Source: CBDDHT01 sp965227905
Lineage (GTDB): Bacteria; Pseudomonadota; Alphaproteobacteria; Rhizobiales; Methyloligellaceae
Reading direction: 5' to 3'
Assembly (NCBI GenBank): GCA_965227905.1
Contig: OZ245780.1
Coordinates: 1,116,001 to 1,180,000, forward strand
DNA: 64,000 bases
In this document: one piece after another, positions 16,114 to 25,238 of the stretch
Position numbering within the stretch: the first letter of the stretch is position 1
Layout of the letters: the number at the start of each line of letters is the position of its first letter
Program-made: the position numbers and the translations under genes
Notes under the pieces: generated by a model
The model's input: the letters and a program-made list of their open reading frames with translations, nothing else
What the model was told of the DNA's origin: nothing
Database searches by the model: none

Positions 16114-17141
16114 ACCGGCTGCTCCTCGTCTTCACGCAGTAGATCGAATTCACGAATGTTCTCGTCGCACATGGCCTGGAGACGCTGGATCGCTTCCTGT
16201 CCTTTGTCGCTCTTGAAGAGATGGGCGAAACGACGTTGCGGTTTGAGGTATTCGGTAATTGGAATGCGGCGACGGATCGGTTGGCTTTTCGTTACTCGGC
16301 CATGTTCCGCTTCGAACAGCGGGAAGAACCCGGTTTCGACAACCAGCCGCGCAAGCTTGATCGTGTCATGACTGGCGCAACCCCATCCGAGCGGGCAGGG
16401 TACGTAGACATGGATGTAGCGCGCCCCACGAAAGGCCATGGCGCGGGTGACCTTGTCCTCAAGGTCTTGCAGATAGGCGACAGAAGCGGTTGCGACGAAC
16501 GGAATGTTATGTGCCATCGCAATCCGGGGGAGATTTTTTCCGGTACCGAATACATTGCCGAGCTGATCGCCCACCGGCATCGTTGTGGCTGTTCGGGCAC
16601 CGCCGGGCGTCGCGCCTGATCGCTGTACGCCCGTATTCATATAGGCTTCGTTGTCGTAACAGATGTAGATCACGTCATCGTTGCGCTCGAACATTCCGGA
16701 AAGGCATCCGAAGCCGATATCGACCGTGCCCCCGTCGCCGCCTTGCGCTACGATGCGCACGTCTTCGCGGCCCTTTGCTTTCATCGCGGCAGCCATGCCA
16801 GTAGCGACGGCAGGTGCATTGCCGAACAATGAGTGCATCCATGGGATTTGCCACGATGTCTCAGGATAGGGTGTTGTGAAAACCTCAAGGCAACCGGTCG
16901 CGTTCGCGGCCATGATCTTGCCTTCGGCAGCACGCATCGCAGCATCGAGCGCGTAGCGGGCGCCGAGCGCCTCACCGCATCCCTGGCAGGCTCTGTGACC
17001 AGAGGTGATCGCATTGGTGCGTCCCATACTGGCCTGGACCGAGCGATTGTCCGCATCGACCAGCCGGTTACCGACGGTAAATGTCCCTTTCTGGTAAAAT
17101 TTCACCTTCTGGGCATCGGAAATTTCATCGAGTTTTGTCAT
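16110..17141 (-). CDS. 2-oxoacid:ferredoxin oxidoreductase beta subunit (TPP-binding, PorB-like)
   Basis: 343 aa. Carries the thiamine-diphosphate and Fe-S half of a pyruvate-type ferredoxin oxidoreductase. Cys52 and Cys55 (RACQGCGE) with later Cys residues bind a [4Fe-4S] cluster. GDGGTVDIGFG (about 135-145) is the TPP motif, and NATGCLEVFTTPYPETSW is characteristic of PorB rather than of KorB. The reaction is 2-oxoacid + CoA to acyl-CoA + CO2 with electrons to ferredoxin. It lies 14 nt after porA and overlaps the flavoprotein start. Confidence 0.92.
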   Translation of the reverse strand: MTKLDEISDAQKVKFYQKGTFTVGNRLVDADNRSVQASMGRTNAITSGHRACQGCGEALGARYALDAAMRAAEGKIMAANATGCLEVFTTPYPETSWQIPWMHSLFGNAPAVATGMAAAMKAKGREDVRIVAQGGDGGTVDIGFGCLSGMFERNDDVIYICYDNEAYMNTGVQRSGATPGGARTATTMPVGDQLGNVFGTGKNLPRIAMAHNIPFVATASVAYLQDLEDKVTRAMAFRGARYIHVYVPCPLGWGCASHDTIKLARLVVETGFFPLFEAEHGRVTKSQPIRRRIPITEYLKPQRRFAHLFKSDKGQEAIQRLQAMCDENIREFDLLREDEEQPV

Positions 17142-17155
17142 GGATTCGCTTCTCT

Positions 17156-18418
17156 TTATTCGCCAGCCGCTGAGGCCGTTTTGTCGCGATACAGCCGTTT
17201 CAGGATGTTTTCCGCAATTGGCCCGGCACCGATCTGTTCGTGCTGACGTGCCACCTCGGCCTCGACAACCTCACGCTGCAGATCCAGAAAATGAAGATCG
17301 TCGATTTCGTCGCGCTCCGCGCCTTCGAACAGTTTCGATAGAGACGGCACTGTGATCGGTCGTCCACCCAGTCCCGCAATAACTGTCGTGACATGAATGC
17401 CAGTCCCCTGCATGGCCATCATGGTGTCGTTCGCGACGACCCCGCCAAGTCCGACAGCGAGGGATTTTTCCAGAACGACGACCCGTTTTGCGCCCTTGAG
17501 CGCATTTCGCAGGGCCGCAGACGGGAAGGGCCGGAACGAGCAGATCGTGACCACGCCGATCTTGTGGCCCTTGTCGCGCATGGCATCGACCGTATCTTTG
17601 ACCGTTCCTGAGACCGATCCGAGCGTGACAATGACGGTCTCGGCATCCTCCAGTTTGTAGGTTCGGATCAGACCGCCGGATTGGCGACCGAACTGAGTCT
17701 CGAATTCAAGTGCAACTTCGGGAATGACATCCAGCGCCTGGATCTGCTTGTCATGTGCCAGGTAGCGCACTTCCATAAAGGCTTCAGGCCCAACCATCGC
17801 GCCGATGGAGTAGGGGTTGGCTGGATCGAGAACCTGGCGGGGTTGAAACGGCGGCAGAAATGCATCGACCGTCTCCTGGTCAGGCATGTTCACGCGCTCA
17901 TAGGCATGGGTGAGAATAAAGCCGTCCATGCAGACCATCACCGGACAGGAAAGGCGCTCTGCGATCTTGAAAGCCTGTATATGCAGATCCAGGGCTTCCT
18001 GATTGGTTTCGGCAAAGATCTGGATCCAACCGGCATCACGCATCGACATTGAATCAGAATGGTCGTTCCAAATGTTGATGGGGGCTCCGATGGCGCGGTT
18101 TGCGATCGTCATCACAATCGGCAAACCAAGGCCCGAAGCGTTGTAGACGGCTTCGGCCATGAACAGCAGTCCCTGACTTGCCGTTGCCGTATAGGTGCGT
18201 GCCCCGGCTGCGGACGACCCGATCGCGACAGACAGGGCGGCAAATTCGCTTTCCACATTAATGAACTCGCATGGGCCGACTTTGCCTTCTCTTACGAGTT
18301 CGCCGCAGTGCTCGACGATGTGGGTCTGGGGGCTGATGGGGTAGGCGCAAATGACCTCGGGTTTGCACAGAGCCACAGCTTCGGCGACCGCGTGACTGCC
18401 TTCTAACTGTCTATGCAT
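17156..18418 (-). CDS. 2-oxoacid:ferredoxin oxidoreductase alpha subunit (PorA-like)
   Basis: 420 aa from ATG 18418 (MHRQLEGSHAVAEAVALCKPEV). Domain I holds AYPISPQTHIVEH and the catalytic region SEFAALSVAIGSSAAGARTYTATASQG; the transketolase C-terminal-like domain follows. The start overlaps the end of the gamma gene by 8 nt, and the reading frame open upstream of it is not used. Works with the beta and gamma subunits. The alpha, beta and gamma genes are separate, as in archaeal and some bacterial enzymes, not fused as in clostridial PFOR. Confidence 0.92.
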   Translation of the reverse strand: MHRQLEGSHAVAEAVALCKPEVICAYPISPQTHIVEHCGELVREGKVGPCEFINVESEFAALSVAIGSSAAGARTYTATASQGLLFMAEAVYNASGLGLPIVMTIANRAIGAPINIWNDHSDSMSMRDAGWIQIFAETNQEALDLHIQAFKIAERLSCPVMVCMDGFILTHAYERVNMPDQETVDAFLPPFQPRQVLDPANPYSIGAMVGPEAFMEVRYLAHDKQIQALDVIPEVALEFETQFGRQSGGLIRTYKLEDAETVIVTLGSVSGTVKDTVDAMRDKGHKIGVVTICSFRPFPSAALRNALKGAKRVVVLEKSLAVGLGGVVANDTMMAMQGTGIHVTTVIAGLGGRPITVPSLSKLFEGAERDEIDDLHFLDLQREVVEAEVARQHEQIGAGPIAENILKRLYRDKTASAAGE

Positions 18419-18986
18419 GGACGTGTTCCTTTGTCTGGGCGGCTGCATAGGCTGCGCGCGCCGCCTCGATGTTCCCCTCGGCGATTTTTTCGGGGAATTT
18501 CGATGCGATCGCTTTTTCAACCGAAGCGAGACTGATTTGACCGGAAATCGCGGCAAATCCTCCGAGAAGTGCCGCGTTCGGAACCGGTTTGCCGACATGT
18601 CGTCTGGCAAGTTCTGTTGCGTTGACACCGCGAATATGTTCGCGAGGGAGCGACCGGAGTTGTTCGGCAACGCCAAGCTCTTCCAAGGTTTTCAGCGAGT
18701 TTATTAGGACATATCCATCGGATTTCAGGCCTTGGAACACATCGATTGCATGAAACAGGGTCGGGTCCTGAACAATAACGGCGTCCGGTGCGAGGATCGG
18801 TTCGCGGAGCCTGATCTCTTTACTGTCGAGCCGACAGAAAGAAACAACCGGTGCGCCGGTTCTTTCGGAGCCAAAGGAGGGAAAGGCCTGGGCATATCGG
18901 CCTTCGGAAAATCCGGCGATCGAGAGCAGCTCTGCCGCCGTCACCACGCCCTGGCCGCCACGACCATGCAGGCGAACTTGAAACAT
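18411..18986 (-). CDS. 2-oxoacid:ferredoxin oxidoreductase gamma subunit (PorG-like)
   Basis: 191 aa. The family opening VRLHGRGGQGVVTAAELLSI and the FGSERTGAPV motif that contacts CoA are present. It is the first of four oxidoreductase genes, 17 nt downstream of the D-lactate dehydrogenase, and overlaps porA. Complete for its family. Confidence 0.92.
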   Translation of the reverse strand: MFQVRLHGRGGQGVVTAAELLSIAGFSEGRYAQAFPSFGSERTGAPVVSFCRLDSKEIRLREPILAPDAVIVQDPTLFHAIDVFQGLKSDGYVLINSLKTLEELGVAEQLRSLPREHIRGVNATELARRHVGKPVPNAALLGGFAAISGQISLASVEKAIASKFPEKIAEGNIEAARAAYAAAQTKEHVHA

Positions 18987-19003
18987 TTTTTTGTCTCCTC
19001 TCC

Positions 19004-20743
19004 CTAGATTGACCGAGCCGCGCCTGGCACTTTTCTGCCGGACTGGTCGTCGTGGCTAGCAACCGGTGTTACTCGGCGCTGCTTGGATGTTTTGCCGATC
19101 CCTGGGTTGAACGAATTCGTCGGATCCAGCTTTTCGTAGAAGGCCGCGAGATCCGGTTTCGCTTCGTAGAGATGTCCGACATTGTGTTCTGCCGGATACT
19201 CAGCGCCGCGATTATCCAACAGCTCGAGCATCTTTTTCTTGATCAATGTCTGGTCCGCGCCTTTTCGAACGATGTAATCCTGATGAAAAACGTGGCAGAA
19301 GAAGTGGCCGTAATAGAGCTTTGCGACCAGATCCTTCTCGATGTCGGGCGGCAGCGATTCCAGCCATTCACGATCGTCGCGGCGCAAAGCGATATCGAGG
19401 GCAATGATGTCTTCCACATCGCGTGTGTGGACCGCTTGATAGCGCACGGCAGCTCCGGCCGCGGCGAACCGGTGCAGCATTGCCTTACCGGCCTCCTTGG
19501 CTGTGCATAGGAACCAGCTGTCCCTGCCGAAGAAATCATCGAGGATCTGCTCGGCTTCAGCCGTGGCACCAGAGCCGATTTCCAGGATGAGATGATGCTC
19601 AAAGCGATCGCGATATGTCAGCATGCGCTTCGGTAGCGCTTCAGGAACGAGGCGGCTGAAAACCTGAAGAAAGCGATCTATGAAATTCGCAGGTAGGAAT
19701 GGAACCTTGTTCAGTCTGGCATCGATCTGCCCTTTCAGAGAAAAGAAGAGGGGCAGATAGTCGGTTCCGAGCCAATGGATCATCAGCAAGGTGTCCTTGC
19801 CGTAGACCCTAGCGATATCGAATGTGTCCCGGTGCAGATACTCTCCACTGACTGGCAGCTCCGAGCACTCGGTCAGGATTCGACGGCGCAATTTCGTAAG
19901 ATCTGCCGGATCGTTCGTGCCGATATAGTAGACTTTGCTGCCGGTCTCCGCCGGGAACGTATCGAGCCGAACGGCAAAGACAGCCAGTTTTCCGGCACAT
20001 CCGGATGATTCATAGAGTCGTTCAGGATCCGCATTGTAGCGTGCGGGGGTCCGTGCATCGATATCGCGGACCTTCGACGCATAGCCGTCATCCGAGCCTC
20101 GCCCGGCGTCTTTGATAATATCTGCATCGGTGAAGTCACCGCGGTCGAGGCGGCCAAGCATCTCTTCCGGCGTATCGCCCAGGCTTATCCCGAGATGATT
20201 CACCAGCTCTAATTGTCCATCGGCACAGAGTTGTGCGTAAAGCGCCAGTTCTGTGTATGCCGGACCTCGCTGCACCAATGAGCCTCCCGAATTGTTGCAG
20301 ACACCACCAAGGATCGAAGCGCCGATGCATGAAGAACCGATCACAGAATGCGGTTGTCTGCCGAAAGGCTTGAGCTTTTGTTCCAGCTTGTGGAGCGTGC
20401 CGCCTGGATGGCTAACGATCTGACGGCCATCGTCGATGATATGAATCTTGTCGAGCCGCAGCGTGTTGATGATCACAACATTGCGGTCGTAGCTGCCGTT
20501 CGGCGTCGAGCCTTCGGTCAGTCCTGTGTTGGCAGCCTGCATGATGACAATGCGGTCAGCGTCCACACAGGCCTGGAGAACCATCCATTGCTCGAGCAGT
20601 GTGCCCGGTAACACGACGGCCTCTGCATCCCCCGCGCCGGAGCGAAAACCTTTGCGATAACGCTCGGTCGCGGCTTTTCCCGTTCGTACGTAGCGCCTTC
20701 CGACGATGGCTGCCAACTTGGATATCAATGTCTTGTCGGTCAT
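19004..20743 (-). CDS. dld: quinone-dependent D-lactate dehydrogenase
   Basis: 579 aa FAD flavoprotein that oxidises D-lactate to pyruvate and passes electrons to the membrane quinone pool. The FAD-binding PCMH domain includes MQAANTGLTEGSTPNG and HSVIGSSCIGASILGGVCNNSGG. The C-terminal half has the membrane-binding and cap segments typical of the Dld type (RMLTYRDRFEHHLILE, CHVFHQDYIVRKG). ATG 20743 is preferred because GAGG precedes it by 6 nt; GTG 20755 would give a 4-nt overlap with the TRAP gene. Position between transporter and 2-oxoacid oxidoreductase supports lactate-to-pyruvate chemistry. Confidence 0.93.
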   Translation of the reverse strand: MTDKTLISKLAAIVGRRYVRTGKAATERYRKGFRSGAGDAEAVVLPGTLLEQWMVLQACVDADRIVIMQAANTGLTEGSTPNGSYDRNVVIINTLRLDKIHIIDDGRQIVSHPGGTLHKLEQKLKPFGRQPHSVIGSSCIGASILGGVCNNSGGSLVQRGPAYTELALYAQLCADGQLELVNHLGISLGDTPEEMLGRLDRGDFTDADIIKDAGRGSDDGYASKVRDIDARTPARYNADPERLYESSGCAGKLAVFAVRLDTFPAETGSKVYYIGTNDPADLTKLRRRILTECSELPVSGEYLHRDTFDIARVYGKDTLLMIHWLGTDYLPLFFSLKGQIDARLNKVPFLPANFIDRFLQVFSRLVPEALPKRMLTYRDRFEHHLILEIGSGATAEAEQILDDFFGRDSWFLCTAKEAGKAMLHRFAAAGAAVRYQAVHTRDVEDIIALDIALRRDDREWLESLPPDIEKDLVAKLYYGHFFCHVFHQDYIVRKGADQTLIKKKMLELLDNRGAEYPAEHNVGHLYEAKPDLAAFYEKLDPTNSFNPGIGKTSKQRRVTPVASHDDQSGRKVPGAARSI

Positions 20744-20751
20744 ATCATGCC

Positions 20752-22821
20752 TCACTTGAATGCGACAGACGGAAGCCAGGTGGCGAGTTCCGGAAACGCA
20801 AACACCACAGCCAGCCCAGTCAGCTGGAGGAGCACAAACGGAATGACGCCTCTATAGATATGCGTGAGGCGAACTTCTGGTGGGCACACGCCCTTGAGAT
20901 AGAAGAGAGCGAATCCAACCGGCGGTGTGAGGAATGACGTTTGCAGCGTGACCGCCACGAGAATGACGAACCAGACCAGGGTTGGCTCGTCGATGGCATC
21001 GAACCCGGGAATATCGAGACCCAGCCCATTTACGATCGGACGCATGAGCGGCAATACGATCAGGGTGATCTCGATCCAATCGAGGACGAAACCAAGCAGG
21101 AAGACGATGAAGAGGATAAAGAAGATCGTTCCTTCCGCACCGAGACCTGTGGCCTGAATCATGCTTTCGATCAACTCGTCGCCACCGAGTTCGCGCAGCA
21201 CATAGGAGAACACGGTCGCGCCTATGAAAATCGCGAAGATGTAGGCGGTGGTGTTGAAGGTTGAGATGGCAACATTCTTCAGCTTGGCGAATGAGAGCTT
21301 GCGATAGAGCAAAGCAAGAAGTGTGGCGCCAAGTGCGCCGACGCCTGACGCTTCGGTCGGCGTCGTAATACCCGCAAAGATTGAGCCGAGAACTGCAAGG
21401 ATAAGTGCAACTGGCGGCAGAACGGCTTTCAAGACATCGAAGACCGCATCCCAGTCCGGCGCTTTGGCATCTTCAGGAACTGGTGCTGCCGATGGGCTCA
21501 GCATCCCGACAACGAGAATGTAGACCAGGTAGAGAGCGCCGATGATCAGCCCAGGCAAGAAAGCTGCCATGAACAGATCGCCAACACTCAGTGCCATCTG
21601 GTCAGCCATAATGACCAGCATGATTGACGGTGGGATCAGGATTCCAAGTGTTCCGGATGCGGCGATCGTTCCGGTAGCCAGTGGTTTCGAGTACCCCTGA
21701 TTGACCATGGCCGGTAGAGAAAGCACGCCAAGCAACACAACGGATGCACCGATGATGCCTGTTGATGCCGCCAGAATAATTCCGATGGCCGTGACCGTGA
21801 TAGCGAGACCGCCGCGAACTGTACCGAACAGGCGTTGCATCGAATTCATGAGGCGTTCAGCCACGCCGGATTCATCGAGCATCAGGCCCATGAAAATAAA
21901 CATCGGCAGCGCCACGAGGACCGCGTTAGACATCGTCGCGTAGACCCGGTTGATGGTCGCGCCGAGTGTCAGATAGTCGAGCCCTGTCAGGGTTTCTTCG
22001 AGACCCGTCCAGTTCATCATCCCGTTGTCGAACAGGAATGCGATTCCGCAATAGAGAACACCAACGCCGGCCAGGACCCAGGCTACCGGAAAGCCGGTAA
22101 ACAGCAGGCCGATGAACGTCATGAACATTGCGACGACGAGTTTCTCTTCGGTTGCTTCGACCAGACCGGTAAGCAGAAAAGCAACGACTGCAAAAAGGGC
22201 GAGGGCAATGAATATGCGGAAGAAACCGGGGCCGGTTTGACCGCCTTTGGATGTGAACAAGGCGTGCACGTCATGAATGAGACGTGCGATCGTGGCGATC
22301 GCTAGAAGAACAAAGCTGATGGGGATTACGGCTTTCAATGCCCAGCGTGCTGGTAGGCCTGTCGGGCTGTCGGAACGCTCGTTGACGCGAAGCGACTCGG
22401 CAAAATAGTCGTAACCCTGATCGATCATCAGATAGAGAAACGGGACCATCAGGGCGAGAATGCCGACAATCTCGATCCCGCGTTTGACGTTGTCGCGCAG
22501 ACTCATATGGAGAATATCGACGCGCACATGGCTATCTTTCACCATGGCGTAACTCAGCCCGACCATCGTGGTCAGTCCGTAGAAATGCCACTGGATCTCG
22601 TCCAGTTTCGGGTAGTTCATATCAAAGAGATAGCGCAGCGAAACCTGGGCGATGATCGCAGCCATCAGGGCGATATTGGCCCACATCACCACATGGCCAA
22701 CCGTTGTGACGAACGTATCCAGCGCTCTGGCGAACGGTTGACGGTCAAGCTCTTCGTGTTCGAGCAGATGCTCGTAGGTTTCTACCGGATCGATTGTGTC
22801 GCGGTCGGGTGATGTCGTCAT
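20752..22821 (-). CDS. TRAP transporter fused small and large permease (DctQM)
   Basis: 689 aa. Residues about 40-200 form the four-helix DctQ domain (VTTVGHVVMWANIALMAAIIAQVSLRY). A few further helices lead into the DctM domain, beginning near FMTFIGLLFTGFPVAWVLAGVG, with GTLGILIPPSIMLVI and FLTPPVGFALFYLKG as family hallmarks. It imports an organic acid using the sodium or proton gradient with the binding protein DctP. The fusion is a known variant. ATG 22821; 113 nt after dctP and 8 nt before dld. Confidence 0.94.
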   Translation of the reverse strand: MTTSPDRDTIDPVETYEHLLEHEELDRQPFARALDTFVTTVGHVVMWANIALMAAIIAQVSLRYLFDMNYPKLDEIQWHFYGLTTMVGLSYAMVKDSHVRVDILHMSLRDNVKRGIEIVGILALMVPFLYLMIDQGYDYFAESLRVNERSDSPTGLPARWALKAVIPISFVLLAIATIARLIHDVHALFTSKGGQTGPGFFRIFIALALFAVVAFLLTGLVEATEEKLVVAMFMTFIGLLFTGFPVAWVLAGVGVLYCGIAFLFDNGMMNWTGLEETLTGLDYLTLGATINRVYATMSNAVLVALPMFIFMGLMLDESGVAERLMNSMQRLFGTVRGGLAITVTAIGIILAASTGIIGASVVLLGVLSLPAMVNQGYSKPLATGTIAASGTLGILIPPSIMLVIMADQMALSVGDLFMAAFLPGLIIGALYLVYILVVGMLSPSAAPVPEDAKAPDWDAVFDVLKAVLPPVALILAVLGSIFAGITTPTEASGVGALGATLLALLYRKLSFAKLKNVAISTFNTTAYIFAIFIGATVFSYVLRELGGDELIESMIQATGLGAEGTIFFILFIVFLLGFVLDWIEITLIVLPLMRPIVNGLGLDIPGFDAIDEPTLVWFVILVAVTLQTSFLTPPVGFALFYLKGVCPPEVRLTHIYRGVIPFVLLQLTGLAVVFAFPELATWLPSVAFK

Positions 22822-22934
22822 AGTCCTTGGCCTTTTCCTCACGCATGCGCTGTTATTCTTTCCGCTCTCGGTCGCGATGTTCGGAGCGGTTGATGTTGCG
22901 GGCGGCCGCAGGGACCGCCCGCTTGTTCAGAGGT

Positions 22935-23954
22935 CTATTTGCGTGGCAAGAACGCGTTGGTCTTCCAAAGCTGGTAACCGCTGCGGAAGCCTTTCATGTC
23001 ATCGAGAACTTTCTTGAAGAAGGGGTCTTTTGCCGCCTCTTCGGCTGCAACCTCGTCCCATGTCTTGCGGAACAGTTTCAGCATCTCGTCGGACCAGATC
23101 TTGATCTTGACGCCGTGCTTCTCGACGTTGGCGGTCATAGCTGCGTGCTGGATTGCTTCGCCTTCGGCGAAGCTGTCGGCCATTGAGGCCTTGCAGGCAT
23201 TCTCGACGATTGCCTTGTGCTGGTCGGACATGCCTTTCCAGACATCGCCATTGATCAGCAGCTCAAAGAGCGTCGCTTGCTGATGCCATCCGGGGAAGTA
23301 GTTGAACTTAACCAGCTTGTGAAAGCCGAGGCGGGCATCGATCGCCGGCATGGAAAACTCGGTGGCATCGATTGCACCCTTTTCCAGAGCCGGAAAGATT
23401 TCGCCACCCGGGAGAAGTGATGTCGCAACGCCAAGCTTCTGCATGACTTTGCCGCCAAGACCAAAGAAGCGCATTTTCAAGCCGTCCAGGTCCTTGGCGG
23501 AAGTGATCTCCTTGGCGAACCATCCTGACGTCTCAGGTGCGATGACGGCGCAGGGAACGACGTGGACGTTGTATCCGGCCTTGTCATACATCTCCTGATA
23601 GAGCTTGAGGCCACCTCCATAGTAGATCCACGCCATGTACTCACCGGCTTCAGGACCGAATGGAACAGCGGAAAAGAGGGGCGAAGCCGGAATCTTGCCT
23701 GCCCAATAGCCTGCAGTGGTGTAGCCGGAATTGATCTTGCCGGATGAGACGGCGTCGAGAATTTCGAAAGGCGGGACGAGTTTGCCGGGCTCATAAACCT
23801 TCATTCTCAGTGTGCCGCCGGACATCCTTTTGAGTTCGGCAGCGACTCGCGGGATTGGTGTGCCGAGGCCAGGCAATGCGGTTGAGAATGCGATAGGCGT
23901 CTTGAGTAAGAGTTTGTCCTTGGCAGCGACTGCCGACTGGACCGAGAAGCACAT
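22935..23954 (-). CDS. TRAP transporter substrate-binding protein DctP (start region disturbed)
   Basis: Periplasmic solute receptor of the TRAP system. Mature sequence 'KDKLLLKTPIAFSTALPGLG ... RVAAELKRMSGGTLRMKVYEPGKL' and the ligand-site region GLKMRFFGLGGKVMQKLG are typical. The first in-frame ATG (23954) lies inside the hydrophobic core of the signal peptide. The frame stays open upstream through RRNGKKFGNLFALATATA, a convincing signal peptide, but with no ATG, GTG or TTG. ATG 24001, directly after AGGAGG, is out by one base. A single-base deletion in the AAAG run near 23993-23997, or a sequencing error, would explain this. The gene is otherwise full length. Confidence 0.88.
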   Translation of the reverse strand: MCFSVQSAVAAKDKLLLKTPIAFSTALPGLGTPIPRVAAELKRMSGGTLRMKVYEPGKLVPPFEILDAVSSGKINSGYTTAGYWAGKIPASPLFSAVPFGPEAGEYMAWIYYGGGLKLYQEMYDKAGYNVHVVPCAVIAPETSGWFAKEITSAKDLDGLKMRFFGLGGKVMQKLGVATSLLPGGEIFPALEKGAIDATEFSMPAIDARLGFHKLVKFNYFPGWHQQATLFELLINGDVWKGMSDQHKAIVENACKASMADSFAEGEAIQHAAMTANVEKHGVKIKIWSDEMLKLFRKTWDEVAAEEAAKDPFFKKVLDDMKGFRSGYQLWKTNAFLPRK

Positions 23955-24164
23955 TGCTGTGGCGGTTGCCAGTGCAAAGAGATTTCCAAACTTCTTTCCA
24001 TTCCTCCTGATTTTTGAAGGCTGAATTCGGTTCGATCCAAAGCGGTGCAGAACCGGCTTCAGCCTTCTTTGAACAGAGGTTAATTATCTTTACCAATAAT
24101 AATGGTCAATAAGTTTGTTTACCTCTGATTTCAGACTAGAGGCACGAAAGGCTGCACGGTTAAC

Positions 24165-24189
24165 AGGCAGCATCGGTAATTTGCTGCCT
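24165..24189. repeat. 8-bp inverted repeat in the dctP-gntR divergent region
   Basis: AGGCAGCA (24165-24172) and TGCTGCCT (24182-24189) flank a 9-nt loop, 164 nt upstream of the dctP start region and 173 nt upstream of the FadR-type gene. It has no T-tract, so it is not a terminator, and could be an operator for either gene. The rest of this 360-nt AT-rich gap (24002-24361) holds no gene. A weak ACCA-N7-TGGT pair (24092-24106) is the other operator-like feature. Confidence 0.5.
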
Positions 24190-24300
24190 AAAATTTCCTC
24201 AACTGACCGATGAATAAATTCGAAAAATCAACCAATTAGGCGATTTTGAAGGGCTCTAATCGTGAATTGGGGGTGAGAAGGAATCTTAGGGGAAATTGGT

Positions 24301-24329
24301 TTGCAAAGTTAACCTATAGTCTATATATC
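24301..24329 (+). promoter_or_regulatory. candidate promoter of the FadR-type regulator
   Basis: TTGCAA (24301-24306), 17 nt, then TATATC (24324-24329), about 33 nt before the ATG at 24362. Confidence 0.35.
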
Positions 24330-24361
24330 TTGATTGAGTAGCAATGCGGGAGAGAACTCAA

Positions 24362-25201
24362 ATGGAAGCCAGCCCGAGCATCTTCGAGCCGGTCGTGATC
24401 GATACCGTTGCAGAAGCGGTGGTCACTCAGATTGAGCAGTTGATTATTTCCGGCGTTTTGCGCAGTGGTCAGAAGCTTCCATCGGAGCGTGAGCTTGCAG
24501 AACTGATGGACGTATCACGGCCGAAGATCCGCGATGCGATCAAGGTTCTGGAAGAGCGTGGACTGCTGATTGTTAAACACGGCGACGGGACGTTCGTTGG
24601 GGCTTTGACGGGAACGGCACTCTCGCCGGCGATGATCGATCTCTATTCCCGTCACCCAAGCGCTTTCAGAGATTATCTAGAGTTTCGCAGGGAGGTCGAA
24701 GGCTTCGCGGCTTACGTCGCGGCCCAGCGAGCGACCGAAAGCGATCGCGAGATCATCAGGCAACTCGTTGCCCGGATGGAGAAAGCGCACAGTAATCCGG
24801 ACCCGGTCGAGGAAGCCGAAGTTGACGCCTGTCTTCACACGGCCGTGGTTGATGCCGCGCACAACTCAGTTCTGTCACACATGATGACGTCGATTTACGA
24901 GCTGATGCGCAGTGGTGTTTTTTACAATCGCTCTTTTCTGGATGCTGCGGCCGGAGCACGGGACGATTTGCTCGATCAGCATCGTGCGATAGCACAGGCG
25001 GTTATCGCCGGTGATGCCGACAAGGCCTGCGCTGCTGCGGAAGCCCATCTTGATTATGTCATGGCGGGCTTTCGTCTCGGGAATGCAGAAGAAGCGCGCG
25101 GGCGCACAGCGCGGAAACGTCTCGCCCTCATCGAGTCGGCTCAGGACCAGCTGCGGTTCAGCCGCAAGCGTTCGAAGGTGGGCGCGGGCACCGCAGGGTG
25201 A
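24362..25201 (+). CDS. GntR-family regulator, FadR/FCD subfamily
   Basis: 279 aa. The N-terminal winged helix (about 12-75) contains SGVLRSGQKLPSERELAELMDVSRPKIRDAIKVLEERGLL in consecutive segments. The C-terminal all-helical FCD ligand domain (about 95-245) carries the metal/ligand residues in DACLHTAVVDAAHN and DQHRAIAQAV. Regulators of this type often respond to lactate, pyruvate or other small acids (LldR, PdhR). Divergence from the TRAP-dld-por operon makes that operon the likely target. ATG 24362 follows GGGAGAG; ATG 24344 is an alternative. Confidence 0.9.
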   Translation: MEASPSIFEPVVIDTVAEAVVTQIEQLIISGVLRSGQKLPSERELAELMDVSRPKIRDAIKVLEERGLLIVKHGDGTFVGALTGTALSPAMIDLYSRHPSAFRDYLEFRREVEGFAAYVAAQRATESDREIIRQLVARMEKAHSNPDPVEEAEVDACLHTAVVDAAHNSVLSHMMTSIYELMRSGVFYNRSFLDAAAGARDDLLDQHRAIAQAVIAGDADKACAAAEAHLDYVMAGFRLGNAEEARGRTARKRLALIESAQDQLRFSRKRSKVGAGTAG

Positions 25202-25238
25202 GCGTCAGCGCTCCGTATGCCATTCAAGATCTCGTTGC

